The notes under the pieces were generated by a model, which was not told where the DNA came from, did no database searches, and saw nothing but the letters and a program-made list of their open reading frames with translations. The position numbers were made by a program, and so were the translations under genes. Positions 18,825 to 28,043 of a DNA stretch of 64,000 nt are shown here, in pieces. Source of the DNA: Methylomonas fluvii (GTDB lineage: Bacteria; Pseudomonadota; Gammaproteobacteria; Methylococcales; Methylomonadaceae); the NCBI RefSeq assembly GCF_014850975.1, contig NZ_JACXST010000001.1, positions 744,001-808,000 on the forward strand. Direction: 5' to 3'. How positions within the stretch are numbered: position 1 is the first letter of the stretch; each line of letters begins with the position of its first letter.

Positions 18825-19061
18825 CTATCTCACTTCTGACGAAACCTTCTCAAGTCGCTCGGCAAGCCAAACTTTGATGATGGATTGTCTGGTGACACCA
18901 AGCTTTCCAGCTTCCCGGTCAAGCGATTCAATCATCCAAGTCGGAAAGTCGACATTGACTCGTTTCTGTTCTTGCAATACCCGCTTCGTGTTAGACAAAT
19001 CCAGTGATGCGGTAATATCCACATCGGCATCAAATTGCTGGTCGAAGTCTTTAGCTTTCAT
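18825..19061 (-). CDS. brnA: BrnA-like antitoxin
   Basis: A 78-residue protein. The N-terminal half is acidic and disordered-looking and should wrap the toxin; the C-terminal half is a ribbon-helix-helix DNA-binding module (KRVNVDFPTWMIESLDREA, then GVTRQSIIKVWLAERL). Such antitoxins neutralise BrnT and repress their own promoter. It follows the toxin gene with an 11-base overlap, the usual toxin-first order of brnTA. Confidence 0.85.
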   Translation of the reverse strand: MKAKDFDQQFDADVDITASLDLSNTKRVLQEQKRVNVDFPTWMIESLDREAGKLGVTRQSIIKVWLAERLEKVSSEVR

Positions 19062-19314
19062 ATAGATTCACCTCCTCGGTGCGAGAACGACGAACGGAAA
19101 TTAGTCGTATATTGTTAGACCGGTAAGTAATCACGGCCGACCAGTGTTTGCCTAGAATCTTTCCAATTACCAGATAGCGCGGCTCATCTTCCGTTTTTGC
19201 AGGAATTTCCAATAGTCTCGGATCATTCCATAGCAACTGGGCATCAACAAAATTGATGCCGTGTTTCAGAAGGTTTGCCTGACTTTTTGCCTCGTCAAAC
19301 TCAAAAGTTATCAT
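19051..19314 (-). CDS. brnT: BrnT-like ribonuclease toxin
   Basis: An 87-residue protein with the BrnT pattern: FEFDEAKSQANLLKHGINF at the start (F-x-x-D-x-x-K-x-x-x-N-x-x-K-H-G-I-x-F), EDEPRYLVIGKILGKHWSAV in the middle and an IRLISVRRSRTEE end. BrnT has a RelE-like RNase fold and cleaves RNA. It lies with brnA between trpD and trpC and is likely part of the inserted DNA there. Confidence 0.87.
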   Translation of the reverse strand: MITFEFDEAKSQANLLKHGINFVDAQLLWNDPRLLEIPAKTEDEPRYLVIGKILGKHWSAVITYRSNNIRLISVRRSRTEEVNLYES

Positions 19315-19377
19315 GGTATAAAAAATATACCTTTATTAAGTTAAAGGCAATCGGCGAATGACTTGGATGGGCGGCAT

Positions 19378-20412
19378 TTAAGAATACCCAATCAACGCCT
19401 CAAATTTCCCCAAAGCACTCCCATCCGCCAACACCTGATGCGCCCGGCGAATGCCGGCATCCAGGGAATCAGCCAAGTCGGCGGCATAAATCGCCGCGCC
19501 GGCATTTAATGCCACAATGTCGCGGGCCGGGCCGGCTTGGTTATTTAATACCGCGCGCATAATTGCTAGGCTATCGGCTGCGCAAGTAATCGACAAGGTT
19601 GCCAGGCTGGCGCGCGGCATGCCGAATTGTTCCGGGGTGACGGTGTAGCTGTGCACGATACCATCGATTAGTTCAGCGACATCGGTGGGTGCGGCGATGC
19701 TGATTTCATCCAGGCCGTCGCGCGCATGTACCACCAGCACATGCTTGCTGCCCAGTTTTTTCAAAACTTCCGCAACGGGCACCAGCCATTGTTTATCGAA
19801 CACGCCGATCAACTGATGCGGCGCATTGGCCGGATTGGAGAGTGGGCCGATCAGGTTGAACAGGGTGCGCACACCCATTTCCTTGCGCGGACCGACCGTG
19901 TGACGCACTGCGCTGTGGTGCTTGGCGGCAAACAAAAAGCCGACGCCGATGTCTTTGACGCATTGCGCCACTTGTTCGGCCGGCATATCCAGATTGATGC
20001 CGGCGGCTTCCAATACATCGGCGCTGCCGCAACTACTGGATACCGAGCGATTGCCGTGTTTGGCCACCTTGCCGCCCGCCGCCGCGACCACAAAAGCCGC
20101 CGTCGTCGAGATATTGAAGGTATTGGCCCCGTCACCGCCCGTGCCGCAGGTGTCGATGACGTGTTCGCCGTGCACCGGCACCGGCCGCACTAACTCGCGT
20201 AACACGCTGACCGCCGCTGCGATTTCTTCGATAGTTTCGCCCTTGCAGCGCAAGGCGATCAAAAAACCAGCGATCTGCGCGTCGGTTAATTCGCCTTGCA
20301 TCATTGTACGCATCACATCGCGCATTTCCTCGGTGCTGAGGTCTTGTTTATCCAGAAGTTTTTGCAGCGTGGCTTGGATTTGCATGGAGTGGGTAGCCGG
20401 TGTTTTGGTCAA
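19378..20412 (-). CDS. trpD: Anthranilate phosphoribosyltransferase
   Basis: A 344-residue enzyme that joins anthranilate to PRPP, the second step of tryptophan synthesis. The PRPP site [18 protein letters not shown] is near residue 86, followed by [19 protein letters not shown] and [16 protein letters not shown]. The start may be the ATG at 20412 or the ATG nine codons later ([11 protein letters not shown]); the latter better matches family length. The natural upstream partner trpG is 35.6 kb away on the same strand, so this gene now needs its own promoter, presumably within 20413-20763. Confidence 0.95.
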   Translation of the reverse strand: MTKTPATHSMQIQATLQKLLDKQDLSTEEMRDVMRTMMQGELTDAQIAGFLIALRCKGETIEEIAAAVSVLRELVRPVPVHGEHVIDTCGTGGDGANTFNISTTAAFVVAAAGGKVAKHGNRSVSSSCGSADVLEAAGINLDMPAEQVAQCVKDIGVGFLFAAKHHSAVRHTVGPRKEMGVRTLFNLIGPLSNPANAPHQLIGVFDKQWLVPVAEVLKKLGSKHVLVVHARDGLDEISIAAPTDVAELIDGIVHSYTVTPEQFGMPRASLATLSITCAADSLAIMRAVLNNQAGPARDIVALNAGAAIYAADLADSLDAGIRRAHQVLADGSALGKFEALIGYS

Positions 20413-20763
20413 GGCAGGGATGATAGCAAACGACAGCTCATATCGAAAACCTTGCGGGCTGGCAATCCCTCGCGACTGAGGGCGCTTGCCTATACGACCT
20501 CGAGAATGGGTAGATAAAGAAAGGCGATTTTATTGCAAGCCAGCTTATAAATTTCAAGTTTTATTGACGTAGCGCATTGATTAAGCCGTTTTATTTTTAT
20601 GGTAATTGACGGGGATTGGCTTAGCTGTTAAATGATGACCAAGACTAGCATTTTAAATAAGCGGCTTATCGCTAAGAGTTAGTCTTGACTAGCATGGCGA
20701 CGGCTTTTGGCCGTTTGGTCATGTGGTGAAAATTTGTTCTCGTTAATCAATGGAGAAATTACC
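20413..20763. promoter_or_regulatory. Intergenic region between trpD and the exported protein gene
   Basis: 350 bases between divergent genes, so it must carry two promoters. An A+T-rich tract spans 20520-20640. A ribosome-binding site GGAGAAA precedes the ATG at 20764. No gene, RNA or clear operator could be recognised. Confidence 0.45.
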
Positions 20764-21609
20764 ATGAAACACCTTGCCAAGCCGATTCGGCGACCTTACT
20801 TTAAGACTTATCTGTTTAGCATCCTGGTGCTACCGCTTTGCCTTGCTCAATCCGCCGAGGCGGCCACGGTTTCCGCGAGCGCGGTCATCGATTGGAGTAC
20901 CTTTAAAATTACCGCCATCGATATTGGCAATGGCCTGCCAACCTTGACCTGGAGTAATCAGTACGACAATAGCCAAGTGAATTATGGTTACTACTATAAC
21001 GCCAATGACAGCGCGGCAAATTGGAGTTCAGGGACTTCGACTACAGAAGGACTATCCACATCGACCTATAGCAGATCTGCTTCCAGCGCCACATCGATTA
21101 ACGAAATCAATGCCAATGCCTCTCTAAACGGCGCTTTTCCGTATCAAAGCTTATCAGCCAGCAGCAGTAGCCAGCGATCCGGCAGTTTTACTGTGCAAGG
21201 CAGCGGACTGTTAATTTTCGAAGCAAACTACAGTTTGATGGGGGACCTGGGCGCCTCAAGTAATGCCTCCGCAAACTCCAACGCAAGCTTCAATTTGAGT
21301 TACTACAATGGCGGAAACTCCGGGTCAGTCAACCAAAATGTCAGTCGCTATCTATCGACCGGCTCCGCGCCAGTGACGGAAAACGATATATTGTCTGTTG
21401 CTTTGGTCTTTAAAGACGGTTGGAGCGGAAGTTTTTCCGCGAATACGAGTGCATCGGTTTACGGGTACGACTACGGAACCGGAGGCGGCGGAAGTGTACC
21501 GTTACCGGGTGCTTTCTGGCTATTTGGTAGTGTCTTGGCCGGAGCCGCCTCGTTGCGGTCGGCTAATACAATTCGCGGAATATGGCCATTTGCAGAAGTC
21601 GCAAGCTAA
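20764..21609 (+). CDS. Exported protein with VPLPGAFWLFGS sorting-type tail
   Basis: A 281-residue protein chosen from the ATG at 20764 behind GGAGAAATTACC; a frame from 20707 lacks a site. Residues 1-35 are a signal peptide ending near AQSAEA. The mature part is Ser/Asn/Tyr-rich and beta-rich without enzyme motifs. Near the C-terminus SVPLPGAFWLFGSVLAGAAS resembles the PEP-CTERM-type sorting signal common in methanotrophs. However, about 16 residues (ANTIRGIWPFAEVAS) follow instead of a short Arg-rich end, which suggests a frame change or altered tail. Probably surface or matrix associated. Confidence 0.7.
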   Translation: MKHLAKPIRRPYFKTYLFSILVLPLCLAQSAEAATVSASAVIDWSTFKITAIDIGNGLPTLTWSNQYDNSQVNYGYYYNANDSAANWSSGTSTTEGLSTSTYSRSASSATSINEINANASLNGAFPYQSLSASSSSQRSGSFTVQGSGLLIFEANYSLMGDLGASSNASANSNASFNLSYYNGGNSGSVNQNVSRYLSTGSAPVTENDILSVALVFKDGWSGSFSANTSASVYGYDYGTGGGGSVPLPGAFWLFGSVLAGAASLRSANTIRGIWPFAEVAS

Positions 21610-21622
21610 ATAAGATGTTGAA

Positions 21623-21642
21623 GGGGTGGCGCCAGCTACCCC
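21623..21642 (+). terminator. Stem-loop after the exported protein gene
   Basis: GGGGTGGC-GCCA-GCTACCCC forms an 8-bp stem with one G-T pair, 13 bases past the stop at 21609. Confidence 0.65.
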
Positions 21643-21660
21643 ATTATGGCTGTGTATTTA

Positions 21661-21759
21661 TTAAATGACTACGTAATCACGATGCTTGTGATGTCATAGG
21701 ATGGGTCGTGTGTTAAACCACACATCCAACTGATGATATTTTATCCTATAGTCATTTAA
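21661..21759. repeat. Short element with 11-bp terminal inverted repeats
   Basis: TTAAATGACTA at 21661-21671 and TAGTCATTTAA at 21749-21759 are exact inverted repeats 99 bases apart end to end. A smaller hairpin (GTGTG / CACAC) lies inside. GTATTTA occurs just outside both ends. It has the shape of a tiny MITE, but only one copy is visible here. Confidence 0.5.
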
Positions 21760-21768
21760 CATTCGTAT

Positions 21769-21942
21769 TTACTGGTCAGCATCCTTGGCTCGTTGTTTAG
21801 GAGGAGTTTGTTTTTGAGGTCTATAGCATATTTCCATTAAAAACTCATTCAATTCCGACAGAACACTACCGGCCAATTTCCGACCTTCGGGGTTGATTTT
21901 GAATGGCAGGTTTATGTCATAAAATGCTCGTGTAACGTAAAA
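21769..21942 (-). pseudogene. Possible 3' remnant of a coding sequence
   Basis: On the minus strand a 57-codon open stretch without a plausible start ends at TAA 21769-21771. Its content (NPEGRKLAGSVLSELNEFL, then a Lys/Gln/Pro-rich tail) looks like the end of a real protein. I do not recognise the family. The rest of 21610-22067 shows no gene. Confidence 0.3.
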
Positions 21943-22067
21943 TTAGGCCGATGCCGTGGCACAACAGGCGAGACTGAATCTAGAATCAAAGTGGGTGTCC
22001 TCTTCTTCCTACTGAGGCCAGATAGAAGCATAATGCTACCAATATTGATTTGGCCCCGTGTTTTCCA

Positions 22068-22661
22068 TTAACTGAGAGGGTTTAGATTCTTGTCCATCGG
22101 AATAGTTTGTGTTAGATCCAATGCTTTCCACCACGCCAACGCTTTTTCTGCTACATCGTAGAAATAATCTTGCTTCGAGCCGTATTTGATAATTGGCACC
22201 AAGAGCAATGTTGTTCCCTTTTCTAACATGACACTAAAACCTTTTTGGGTATATTCGTTTATTTGCTCTTGCGGAAAAGCAGATGTGTCCCAAATCGGCG
22301 ATATCAAGACTTTCTCGGCAATAAAATTTGGATGCTTTCTATTTGCATGATTGCACTCGTTTGATATGTCGATGAAGGTTGCAACCTCAGAACTCTGCGA
22401 GCGAATCCAGTTACAAAAATGTATTTCTGTCTTGTTGTTCCACTTCGGGTCTCTAGCCAGATGAAGATGAAATGTCCAGTCAGCTACGGATGACACCGCT
22501 ATAGCGAAATTGATGAAGTGGTCGTATATAAAATAGGGATGTCGACAATCCTTTATGCGATCTAGTTCGCGCCGGGCTTTTTCAAGCATGTATTCATCAT
22601 TAAAGCCTGAGCCATTTAGTAGTGTCTGTGCTGAGATTGTGTTCACGATTTTAGAATCCAA
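22068..22661 (-). CDS. Hypothetical protein, 197 residues
   Basis: A soluble, aromatic-rich protein without signal peptide or membrane segment. Segments HPYFIYDHFINFAIAVSS and DWTFHLHLARDP look like amphipathic helices of an all-alpha domain. I recognise no family and no catalytic motif. It is the distal gene of a same-strand group (22068-24346) whose codon usage differs from the trp genes, so it was probably acquired. Confidence 0.55.
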   Translation of the reverse strand: MDSKIVNTISAQTLLNGSGFNDEYMLEKARRELDRIKDCRHPYFIYDHFINFAIAVSSVADWTFHLHLARDPKWNNKTEIHFCNWIRSQSSEVATFIDISNECNHANRKHPNFIAEKVLISPIWDTSAFPQEQINEYTQKGFSVMLEKGTTLLLVPIIKYGSKQDYFYDVAEKALAWWKALDLTQTIPMDKNLNPLS

Positions 22662-22712
22662 GTGAAGTTGCTTATTGGGAATCTAGTGAAATGTATCGTT
22701 AGCCGAGGCGAA

Positions 22713-23444
22713 CTAATACATTGCGCGTTCAACATCTAGCGCCCTCCACTGCTGTTGCGTTCCGTCCCTGTCAGTCCATAAGTAAGCAGGATTCAAGTTG
22801 TTAATCTGCTCCGCATTTTCCTGCAGGCGCATGCAATACGTAGTGTAGCGCTGACGGTTGGCTGCGCGATTTAAAATGATTCCTTTGTCATCAGTAGTGA
22901 AATCAAATTCTGGATGGTTCTCGGCAATTACAGAGTCAATAACTCCGCATTTGTCAGGGTCAATAAATGCGCACACTTTGGATGAAAAGGCTATTTGAAG
23001 CTGAGGCAATTCGTTTAGTGTTCTTAATGCCCCGCTGTAATTATTGTTTTCTATTTGGAGAATTGCCTCAGATATTCTGGCAGTAACAAAAGCTTCACCC
23101 AAGTCAACAACCCCTCTCATGCGTTGATTTTGGCCATTAACCGCACGGGCTCTTCCGTCGCGAGCTAGTGCAACTTTGCCTAGCGCTCGTTCCTGACGAA
23201 TAGCGCCGTCCTGACCACTATAGAAACCCCAGAATACTACCGACAAATAACCTAGTATTTTTTCCTGGGAATTATCAGATAGCAGCAGTTCGTGAATATG
23301 ATTATCCATTGCCGTAGTCGTATTGAAGTATTCCACGTCAGGATTACGGTAGTTTCCGCGAAGTGCAACTGCCGGATACATATAGTTATTACGACGTTGT
23401 TGGAGATTTCTATAAGGCACAACTATTTCCTTTACGCATAACAA
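22713..23444 (-). CDS. Hypothetical protein with HhH-glycosylase-like segment, 243 residues
   Basis: Not assigned to a family. Residues 145-175 (LPQLQIAFSSKVCAFIDPDK, then CGVIDSVIAENHP) resemble the segment of helix-hairpin-helix base-excision folds in which a Ser/Ala-Ser-Lys turn is followed by a Pro-Asp and a hydrophobic-Asp-Ser stretch. The similarity is weak and could be structural only. The start could be the first ATG or MYPAVALRG 21 codons later. Confidence 0.5.
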   Translation of the reverse strand: MLCVKEIVVPYRNLQQRRNNYMYPAVALRGNYRNPDVEYFNTTTAMDNHIHELLLSDNSQEKILGYLSVVFWGFYSGQDGAIRQERALGKVALARDGRARAVNGQNQRMRGVVDLGEAFVTARISEAILQIENNNYSGALRTLNELPQLQIAFSSKVCAFIDPDKCGVIDSVIAENHPEFDFTTDDKGIILNRAANRQRYTTYCMRLQENAEQINNLNPAYLWTDRDGTQQQWRALDVERAMY

Positions 23445-23656
23445 GTTATTAAGTTGTTAACAGTATAACCACCTAAAAACGACCTTGACATGCGCTGCGA
23501 GGCCTGGAAAGCAAAGCGGTAGCGAGCGAAGACCGAGTAGTCCCTGGAAGCCGCAGCGCCGGGCGGTTTTACTCATTCGATTTCCATAGAGCACTACCGG
23601 CAATAGTAGGCGGACAATAACGTCCGCTGGAAGACTTGTTTGGCATCACTCGCATC

Positions 23657-24346
23657 TTACTCCCATCGCGCGAAGCACGCGAGGTATTCGTCAATCACAA
23701 TTCGAACTTCTATTCCATTTCCCAGCGATGCAAGGTATCGATAACGATCTGACTGTACTTCAATCCAACCCAAAGCAAAAGTATTTGCGCCCTGAACCAG
23801 AAGGCGCTGCATCGCTCGACTCCCAATTTCGGGCCAGCAAGATGAAAATTCAGGAGTCTCGAAGAATTCTCGTTGCTGTGGAGACATAAGTTTGAGAGGA
23901 CCAAACTCAAGCTCGTCCGGATCATGAGTGCAAGACTCATGAAGTTCGTAGAGCGCGTGACCTTTGGCAAGCTTGGTGAGAACAGAAACCACCCGATCTC
24001 GAATCGGCTCGTGTGTTGTTCTTCCGCCAACTTCGGAACGAGACTGCTCTATCAGCTCTCGAAGTGCGGGCTTTGTCTCAAGAATTCGCTTGGTTTTTTT
24101 GCGAGGGAGTGCTTCTGGATATGTTGAACCAGCCAGTGTACACGACAAAAGGCAGGCCAAATATTCCTCATCCGCAGAGAACCCTGAATTGCCATTCCGA
24201 CACGCAGGGACAACTGGCAAGTTCTCTGGATATGGCTCATCAAGAAAGACCTTTGATGGGCAATGATCTCGTGTGCCTGTCTCGCCCCTGCAGAACGCAC
24301 AGAACTCGAGCGTTCTCTGATCACCATAGTTCGGAATCTGCTGCAC
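23657..24346 (-). CDS. HNH-type nuclease-like protein
   Basis: A 229-residue protein. The N-terminus has CAFC (residues 16-19), RDHCPSKVFL and LPVVPACRNGNSGFSADEEY. This is the order of the treble-clef HNH variant that reads CxxC...DH.P...VP.C..CN..FS.DE. The second zinc pair is incomplete: one cysteine is replaced by Gly in CRNGN, so metal binding may be impaired or use other residues. The remaining 150 residues are helical and unassigned. It may be a defence-type or homing nuclease, but context gives no partner. Confidence 0.6.
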   Translation of the reverse strand: MQQIPNYGDQRTLEFCAFCRGETGTRDHCPSKVFLDEPYPENLPVVPACRNGNSGFSADEEYLACLLSCTLAGSTYPEALPRKKTKRILETKPALRELIEQSRSEVGGRTTHEPIRDRVVSVLTKLAKGHALYELHESCTHDPDELEFGPLKLMSPQQREFFETPEFSSCWPEIGSRAMQRLLVQGANTFALGWIEVQSDRYRYLASLGNGIEVRIVIDEYLACFARWE

Positions 24347-24441
24347 TACCTTACCTCAGATACCCAACGCACTAGCTCGTAACACGTCCCATGGTGTGCA
24401 AGTTTGACCTTTGACTGGCGCAACAATGAGAATGGCGGCGC

Positions 24442-25725
24442 TTAAGACTTTTCATGGCGATTTAGCCAGTCACGCACACCCAGCCCCGCGCGCAGACCTG
24501 TGGCGAAGCAGGCTGTGAGTAAATACCCCCCAGTAGGAGCATCCCAGTCAATCATCTCGCCGGCGGCAAAAACACCAGGTAGAGCGGTGAGCATGAGGTT
24601 TTGATCAAGGCTATTAAAACTCACGCCACCGGCGGTGCTGATCGCTTCAGAGATGGGTCGGGTTGCATTTACGGTGATTGGCAAGGCTTTTATCGTCTTC
24701 GCTAAAATGGCTGCATCAGCAAATTGTTCCTTACTGAGCACCTCGTGCAGCAAGGCCACCTTGACGCCGGCAATGCCGACGCGACTTTGCAAGTGGTTAG
24801 ATATGGATCTGGAGCCACGGGGATGGCTGATTTCGGCTAGTATCCGTTCGGCGTCGCGCCCCGGAGTCAAATCAATCGTGAACGTGGTGCTTCCGTGGAT
24901 ATTCAGGTGCTCGCGCAGCCGCCGCGAGAACGCGTAAATCAAGCTGCCTTCTACGCCATGCGCGCTAATCACCATTTCGCCTTGCCGCTGCTCGGTTCGG
25001 CCCTGACTGTCGGTAAATGTTAGTGCTACCGATTTGAGGGGCGCGCCGGCAAATTTGTCTTGTAGATGCGCGCTCCACGCCACCTCAAATCCGCAATTAG
25101 CGCTTTGCAATGGCAAAATTTCAACGCCCCGACCCCTCAACCAAGGAACCCAGGCTCCATCCGACCCCAGGTGCGGCCAGCTGGCGCCGCCCAATGCCAG
25201 CACTGTCGCCTGCGGCTTGATCAAGATTTCGCCGTCTGGATTGACCAGCAGCATTGCACCATCGTCATCCCATCCAAGCCAGCGATGACGCACGTGTAGG
25301 CGCACACCCGCACAACGAAGGCGACGCAGCCAAGCACGTAGTAGCGGCGCGGCTTTCATCTGCGTTGGAAATACTCGGCCCGAGCTGCCAACAAAGGTAT
25401 CTACACCCAGACCGTGTACCCACGAGCGCAAGGCACTTGGCGGTAGACAGTCGAGCATTGCCTGCAACTGTGGCAGCTGATCGCCGTAGCGAGCGCAAAA
25501 GGTTTCGTATGCTTCACTGTGGGTGATATTCAGACCACCGACGCCAGCCTGCAAAAACTTGCGGCCGAGCGATGGCATTGCGTCATAAACATCGACCTTT
25601 ATACCGGCAAGACTAAGTGTTTCGGCAGCCATCAGCCCAGCCGGACCTCCACCGATAACTGCAACTTGTGGGGCCGTGCGATCAGGCATAGAGCTACTTG
25701 GCTGATGAAGTTTAAACATGCTCAC
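24442..25725 (-). CDS. TIGR03862-type FAD-dependent oxidoreductase, apparently regenerated at the island end
   Basis: A 427-residue flavoprotein of the HI0933/YhiN family, function unknown. The FAD-binding GGGPAGLMAAE lies near residue 25, then GVGGLNITHSE, GSSGRVFPTQMKAAPLLRAW and the C-terminal FAD motif AGEMIDWDAPTGGY. A second gene at 52.86-54.0 kb is closely similar but stops exactly at AGEM. The two share CATCTCGCCGGCG at that point and differ before it in many bases. The simplest reading is that the last 37 or so codons here are host sequence and the remainder came with the island, restoring a whole gene. The start may be MPDRTAPQ, 12 codons in. Confidence 0.85.
   Translation of the reverse strand: MSMFKLHQPSSSMPDRTAPQVAVIGGGPAGLMAAETLSLAGIKVDVYDAMPSLGRKFLQAGVGGLNITHSEAYETFCARYGDQLPQLQAMLDCLPPSALRSWVHGLGVDTFVGSSGRVFPTQMKAAPLLRAWLRRLRCAGVRLHVRHRWLGWDDDGAMLLVNPDGEILIKPQATVLALGGASWPHLGSDGAWVPWLRGRGVEILPLQSANCGFEVAWSAHLQDKFAGAPLKSVALTFTDSQGRTEQRQGEMVISAHGVEGSLIYAFSRRLREHLNIHGSTTFTIDLTPGRDAERILAEISHPRGSRSISNHLQSRVGIAGVKVALLHEVLSKEQFADAAILAKTIKALPITVNATRPISEAISTAGGVSFNSLDQNLMLTALPGVFAAGEMIDWDAPTGGYLLTACFATGLRAGLGVRDWLNRHEKS
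24553..24565. other. Putative left attachment core of the island
   Basis: CATCTCGCCGGCG occurs here and at 52864-52876 inside the same codons of two related flavoprotein genes. Sequence to the left differs completely between the two sites, as expected for attL and attR of an integrated element. Confidence 0.6.
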
Positions 25726-25850
25726 ATTTTAACCTTAATTCCGTTTTAATAATTTTAGGGGGATTCTGCTTGCACAAGCTTTTTCTGGACACTAAATAAA
25801 TGTAGGCTAATAGATACATACTATTTGCATTGACTAAATAGACCCATTAT

Positions 25851-26510
25851 ATGAAAACCATTTTCTTCGTCCGCCACGGCCAAAGCACCGCAAATGCCGG
25901 CGGCATAACGATGGCACACGACGCGATTCCATTATCGGAACTGGGTAGACTCCAAGCACGATCCTTAGCCGATGCCCTCGAACTGCAACCCTCGGCCATT
26001 TACGTATCCGAGTATGTCCGCACTCATGAGACCGCCCAGCCTTTTTGCAAAAAAGCATCAATTCAGCCGAACATCCATCCGTTGCTCAACGAATTTTCAA
26101 GTATCGATCCTGCATTGATAAAAGGTATGAACGGCGAACAGCGCCGCCCGATTGCAGATGCCTATTGGCAATCGGGCGACCCGACAAAGCGCATGGGAGA
26201 ACAAGCGGATACCTTTCATGAATTCGAGCAACGGGTCGCAGATTTCATCTCCGAATTGGATACCCTACCCGATAAAACGTTGATATTTGGTCACTGTATT
26301 TGGTTTGGTATGTTGACCTGGAAATTACTTGGGTTTAATGGCAGAGGTAGTCAATGCATGAAAGCCTTCCGCCGCTTTCAACTTGGATTGCCTATGCCGA
26401 ATTGCGCGGTCTACCGTTTGGAATCTCCAGAACCTGGATATTGGCGAGCGAGAGCCGACGAGGCATCAATGCTCAGAATATTATCGACAACATCTACTGA
26501 TCGTAGCTAA
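25851..26510 (+). CDS. Histidine phosphatase family protein
   Basis: A 219-residue protein of the phosphoglycerate-mutase-like superfamily. The phosphohistidine motif FVRHGQSTAN is at residues 6-15. LSELGRLQARSLADAL and VSEYVRTHETAQPF follow, and FGHCIWFG near residue 145 supplies the second catalytic histidine. It probably removes phosphate from a small molecule or protein; the substrate is unknown. It is the first gene inside the island, starts divergently from the flavoprotein gene, and its stop overlaps that of the converging gene at 26507. Confidence 0.85.
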   Translation: MKTIFFVRHGQSTANAGGITMAHDAIPLSELGRLQARSLADALELQPSAIYVSEYVRTHETAQPFCKKASIQPNIHPLLNEFSSIDPALIKGMNGEQRRPIADAYWQSGDPTKRMGEQADTFHEFEQRVADFISELDTLPDKTLIFGHCIWFGMLTWKLLGFNGRGSQCMKAFRRFQLGLPMPNCAVYRLESPEPGYWRARADEASMLRILSTTSTDRS

Positions 26511-27691
26511 CTATTACCGTGCCTGTTTGGTAGTACGACGAGATCTATCGGCGTGTGGAGTCCCTCATCGTTAGCCTTCAAGAATAAATCGTGTAGGACA
26601 TAGCTCATCATGCTCCGTGGACAATTAAAATTTCGTCGAAAAGGAGTCACTGACCAATCGTTGGCTCTTGCTTTGTCCGCCCAGCGTTGGCAGGCACCTA
26701 TCATGTAATTGGCGGCATGCCTTGGCGTGGAGCTCTGTCTGACTAAAAAGTCGGCGGCGTATTGCGCTCCCGACTGGATAATGTGAAAGCACTGCCCTGT
26801 CGAAAAATCTGCCAGCAGGTTTCTGAGCATAGCGGTTACGCTTTTGTCGTCGGTATTTGGAAACATTCGTTCGCTAGCGCAAAAATCGTAGAACTCTTTG
26901 CATTCCGCAAACGCTAGGTCGAAGGCCATTTCCGAAACTTGTTCATACCACTGAGCTGGCCAGTTGCAACGCGAGACGAGTGTTTCAATGTCCCGAATCA
27001 ACTCTGACGAAACGGCGCGGGGTAAACTCCATTGTGCCGTATAACTCAACGCTAATTTGTTATCAGCCAGGGAGAAGGCGTGGGGATTCGATTGATGGGA
27101 GAAGCTGAGCAGTCTGGCGTCGACCAAGCGATTCAAGACTTCTTCGCCATATCCACTTGACGGAGCAAAAGGCGCTTTCAACATTTTTGATGAACAAAGA
27201 GACATACCATTTTTTATCGTTGCGGTGCCATAACACCGCATTAGCGCCAGTAACGACACCGCTTGCTCCAGATTTAAATCGTAGGCATTGATTTGGCCGC
27301 CGGTTGGCTTGTGATAGTCGGGAGTGTTGATTTCAGCAACTTTCCTCGCTGAACTCTGAATACCTTGCTTACTTTTCTTTAGGCAATAGGCACAGAAGCA
27401 GCTTCCTTTTGCACGATGTTCGCACTGCGAACATCGCAAGCGGTGTTTGTGTTCATTCCGGTAAGCACTTTTGGATATTCTTGACAGAACCATCGGCGCG
27501 CCGCAATTTGGGCAAAGCTCTCTGCTGATTTCGGGCGGAAATAGCTTATATAATTGAGAAGGTAAGCAATCGATACTAAAGTGCTGAATCAAATCCTTAA
27601 CCAGTTTCTTGGCGTAATATTCGCTGATTAATTCGGTTACTTGTTCATTTGTCAGGTGAGCAAGTTTCGAATGAAGTGGCGGATTGGACAT
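26507..27691 (-). CDS. Zinc-ribbon protein of unknown function, 394 residues
   Basis: The N-terminal 110 residues hold CPNC and CSQC pairs followed by CFCAYC, enough for two zinc ribbons, and MRCYGTATIKNGM lies later. The remaining 280 residues are helical with no enzyme motif that I recognise. Zinc-ribbon proteins of this shape often bind nucleic acid. It is transcribed away from the XRE regulator at 27794 and could share an operator with it. Confidence 0.6.
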   Translation of the reverse strand: MSNPPLHSKLAHLTNEQVTELISEYYAKKLVKDLIQHFSIDCLPSQLYKLFPPEISRELCPNCGAPMVLSRISKSAYRNEHKHRLRCSQCEHRAKGSCFCAYCLKKSKQGIQSSARKVAEINTPDYHKPTGGQINAYDLNLEQAVSLLALMRCYGTATIKNGMSLCSSKMLKAPFAPSSGYGEEVLNRLVDARLLSFSHQSNPHAFSLADNKLALSYTAQWSLPRAVSSELIRDIETLVSRCNWPAQWYEQVSEMAFDLAFAECKEFYDFCASERMFPNTDDKSVTAMLRNLLADFSTGQCFHIIQSGAQYAADFLVRQSSTPRHAANYMIGACQRWADKARANDWSVTPFRRNFNCPRSMMSYVLHDLFLKANDEGLHTPIDLVVLPNRHGNS

Positions 27692-27793
27692 AGAGGAATG
27701 CGATTAAACTAAAGCGACAAATATAAGCCGATAAATCGCAATTGTCACTCATAGAGCGTGGCCTCATAAGGTTCCGGTCAGTAGCATGAGACT

Positions 27794-28033
27794 ATGCCTG
27801 ACCATGTTTCTTCTACATCTGATCCCCGAATATTGTTTGGAGAGCGTCTTATCCAGCTTCGAAAGCTGCGTGGTTGGTCTCAAGAACGATTGTCTCTAGA
27901 AAGCGGAGTTGCGCGCAGTTACTTGGGAGGCGTCGAAAGGGGGCAACGAAATATTGCATTGCTTAACATTTGCCGACTGGCAGAGGCTCTATCGGTTTCC
28001 CCTGAGGAGTTGCTTCGGTTTGATGCCTCGTAA
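27794..28033 (+). CDS. XRE-family regulator, C-protein-like
   Basis: A 79-residue single-domain helix-turn-helix protein: LRKLRGWSQERLSLESGVAR then SYLGGVERGQRNIAL. The size and the tail matching small restriction-modification control (C) proteins suggest it times expression of the methyltransferase gene 345 bases downstream and perhaps of the divergent zinc-ribbon gene. C-boxes were not identified by eye. Confidence 0.8.
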   Translation: MPDHVSSTSDPRILFGERLIQLRKLRGWSQERLSLESGVARSYLGGVERGQRNIALLNICRLAEALSVSPEELLRFDAS

Positions 28034-28043
28034 CTACGCACTC

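Noticed and set aside
23490-23570. Second complete copy of the 280-bp structured element
   Set aside because: Only the first 75 bases resemble it; the rest of the element and the terminal hairpin are absent.
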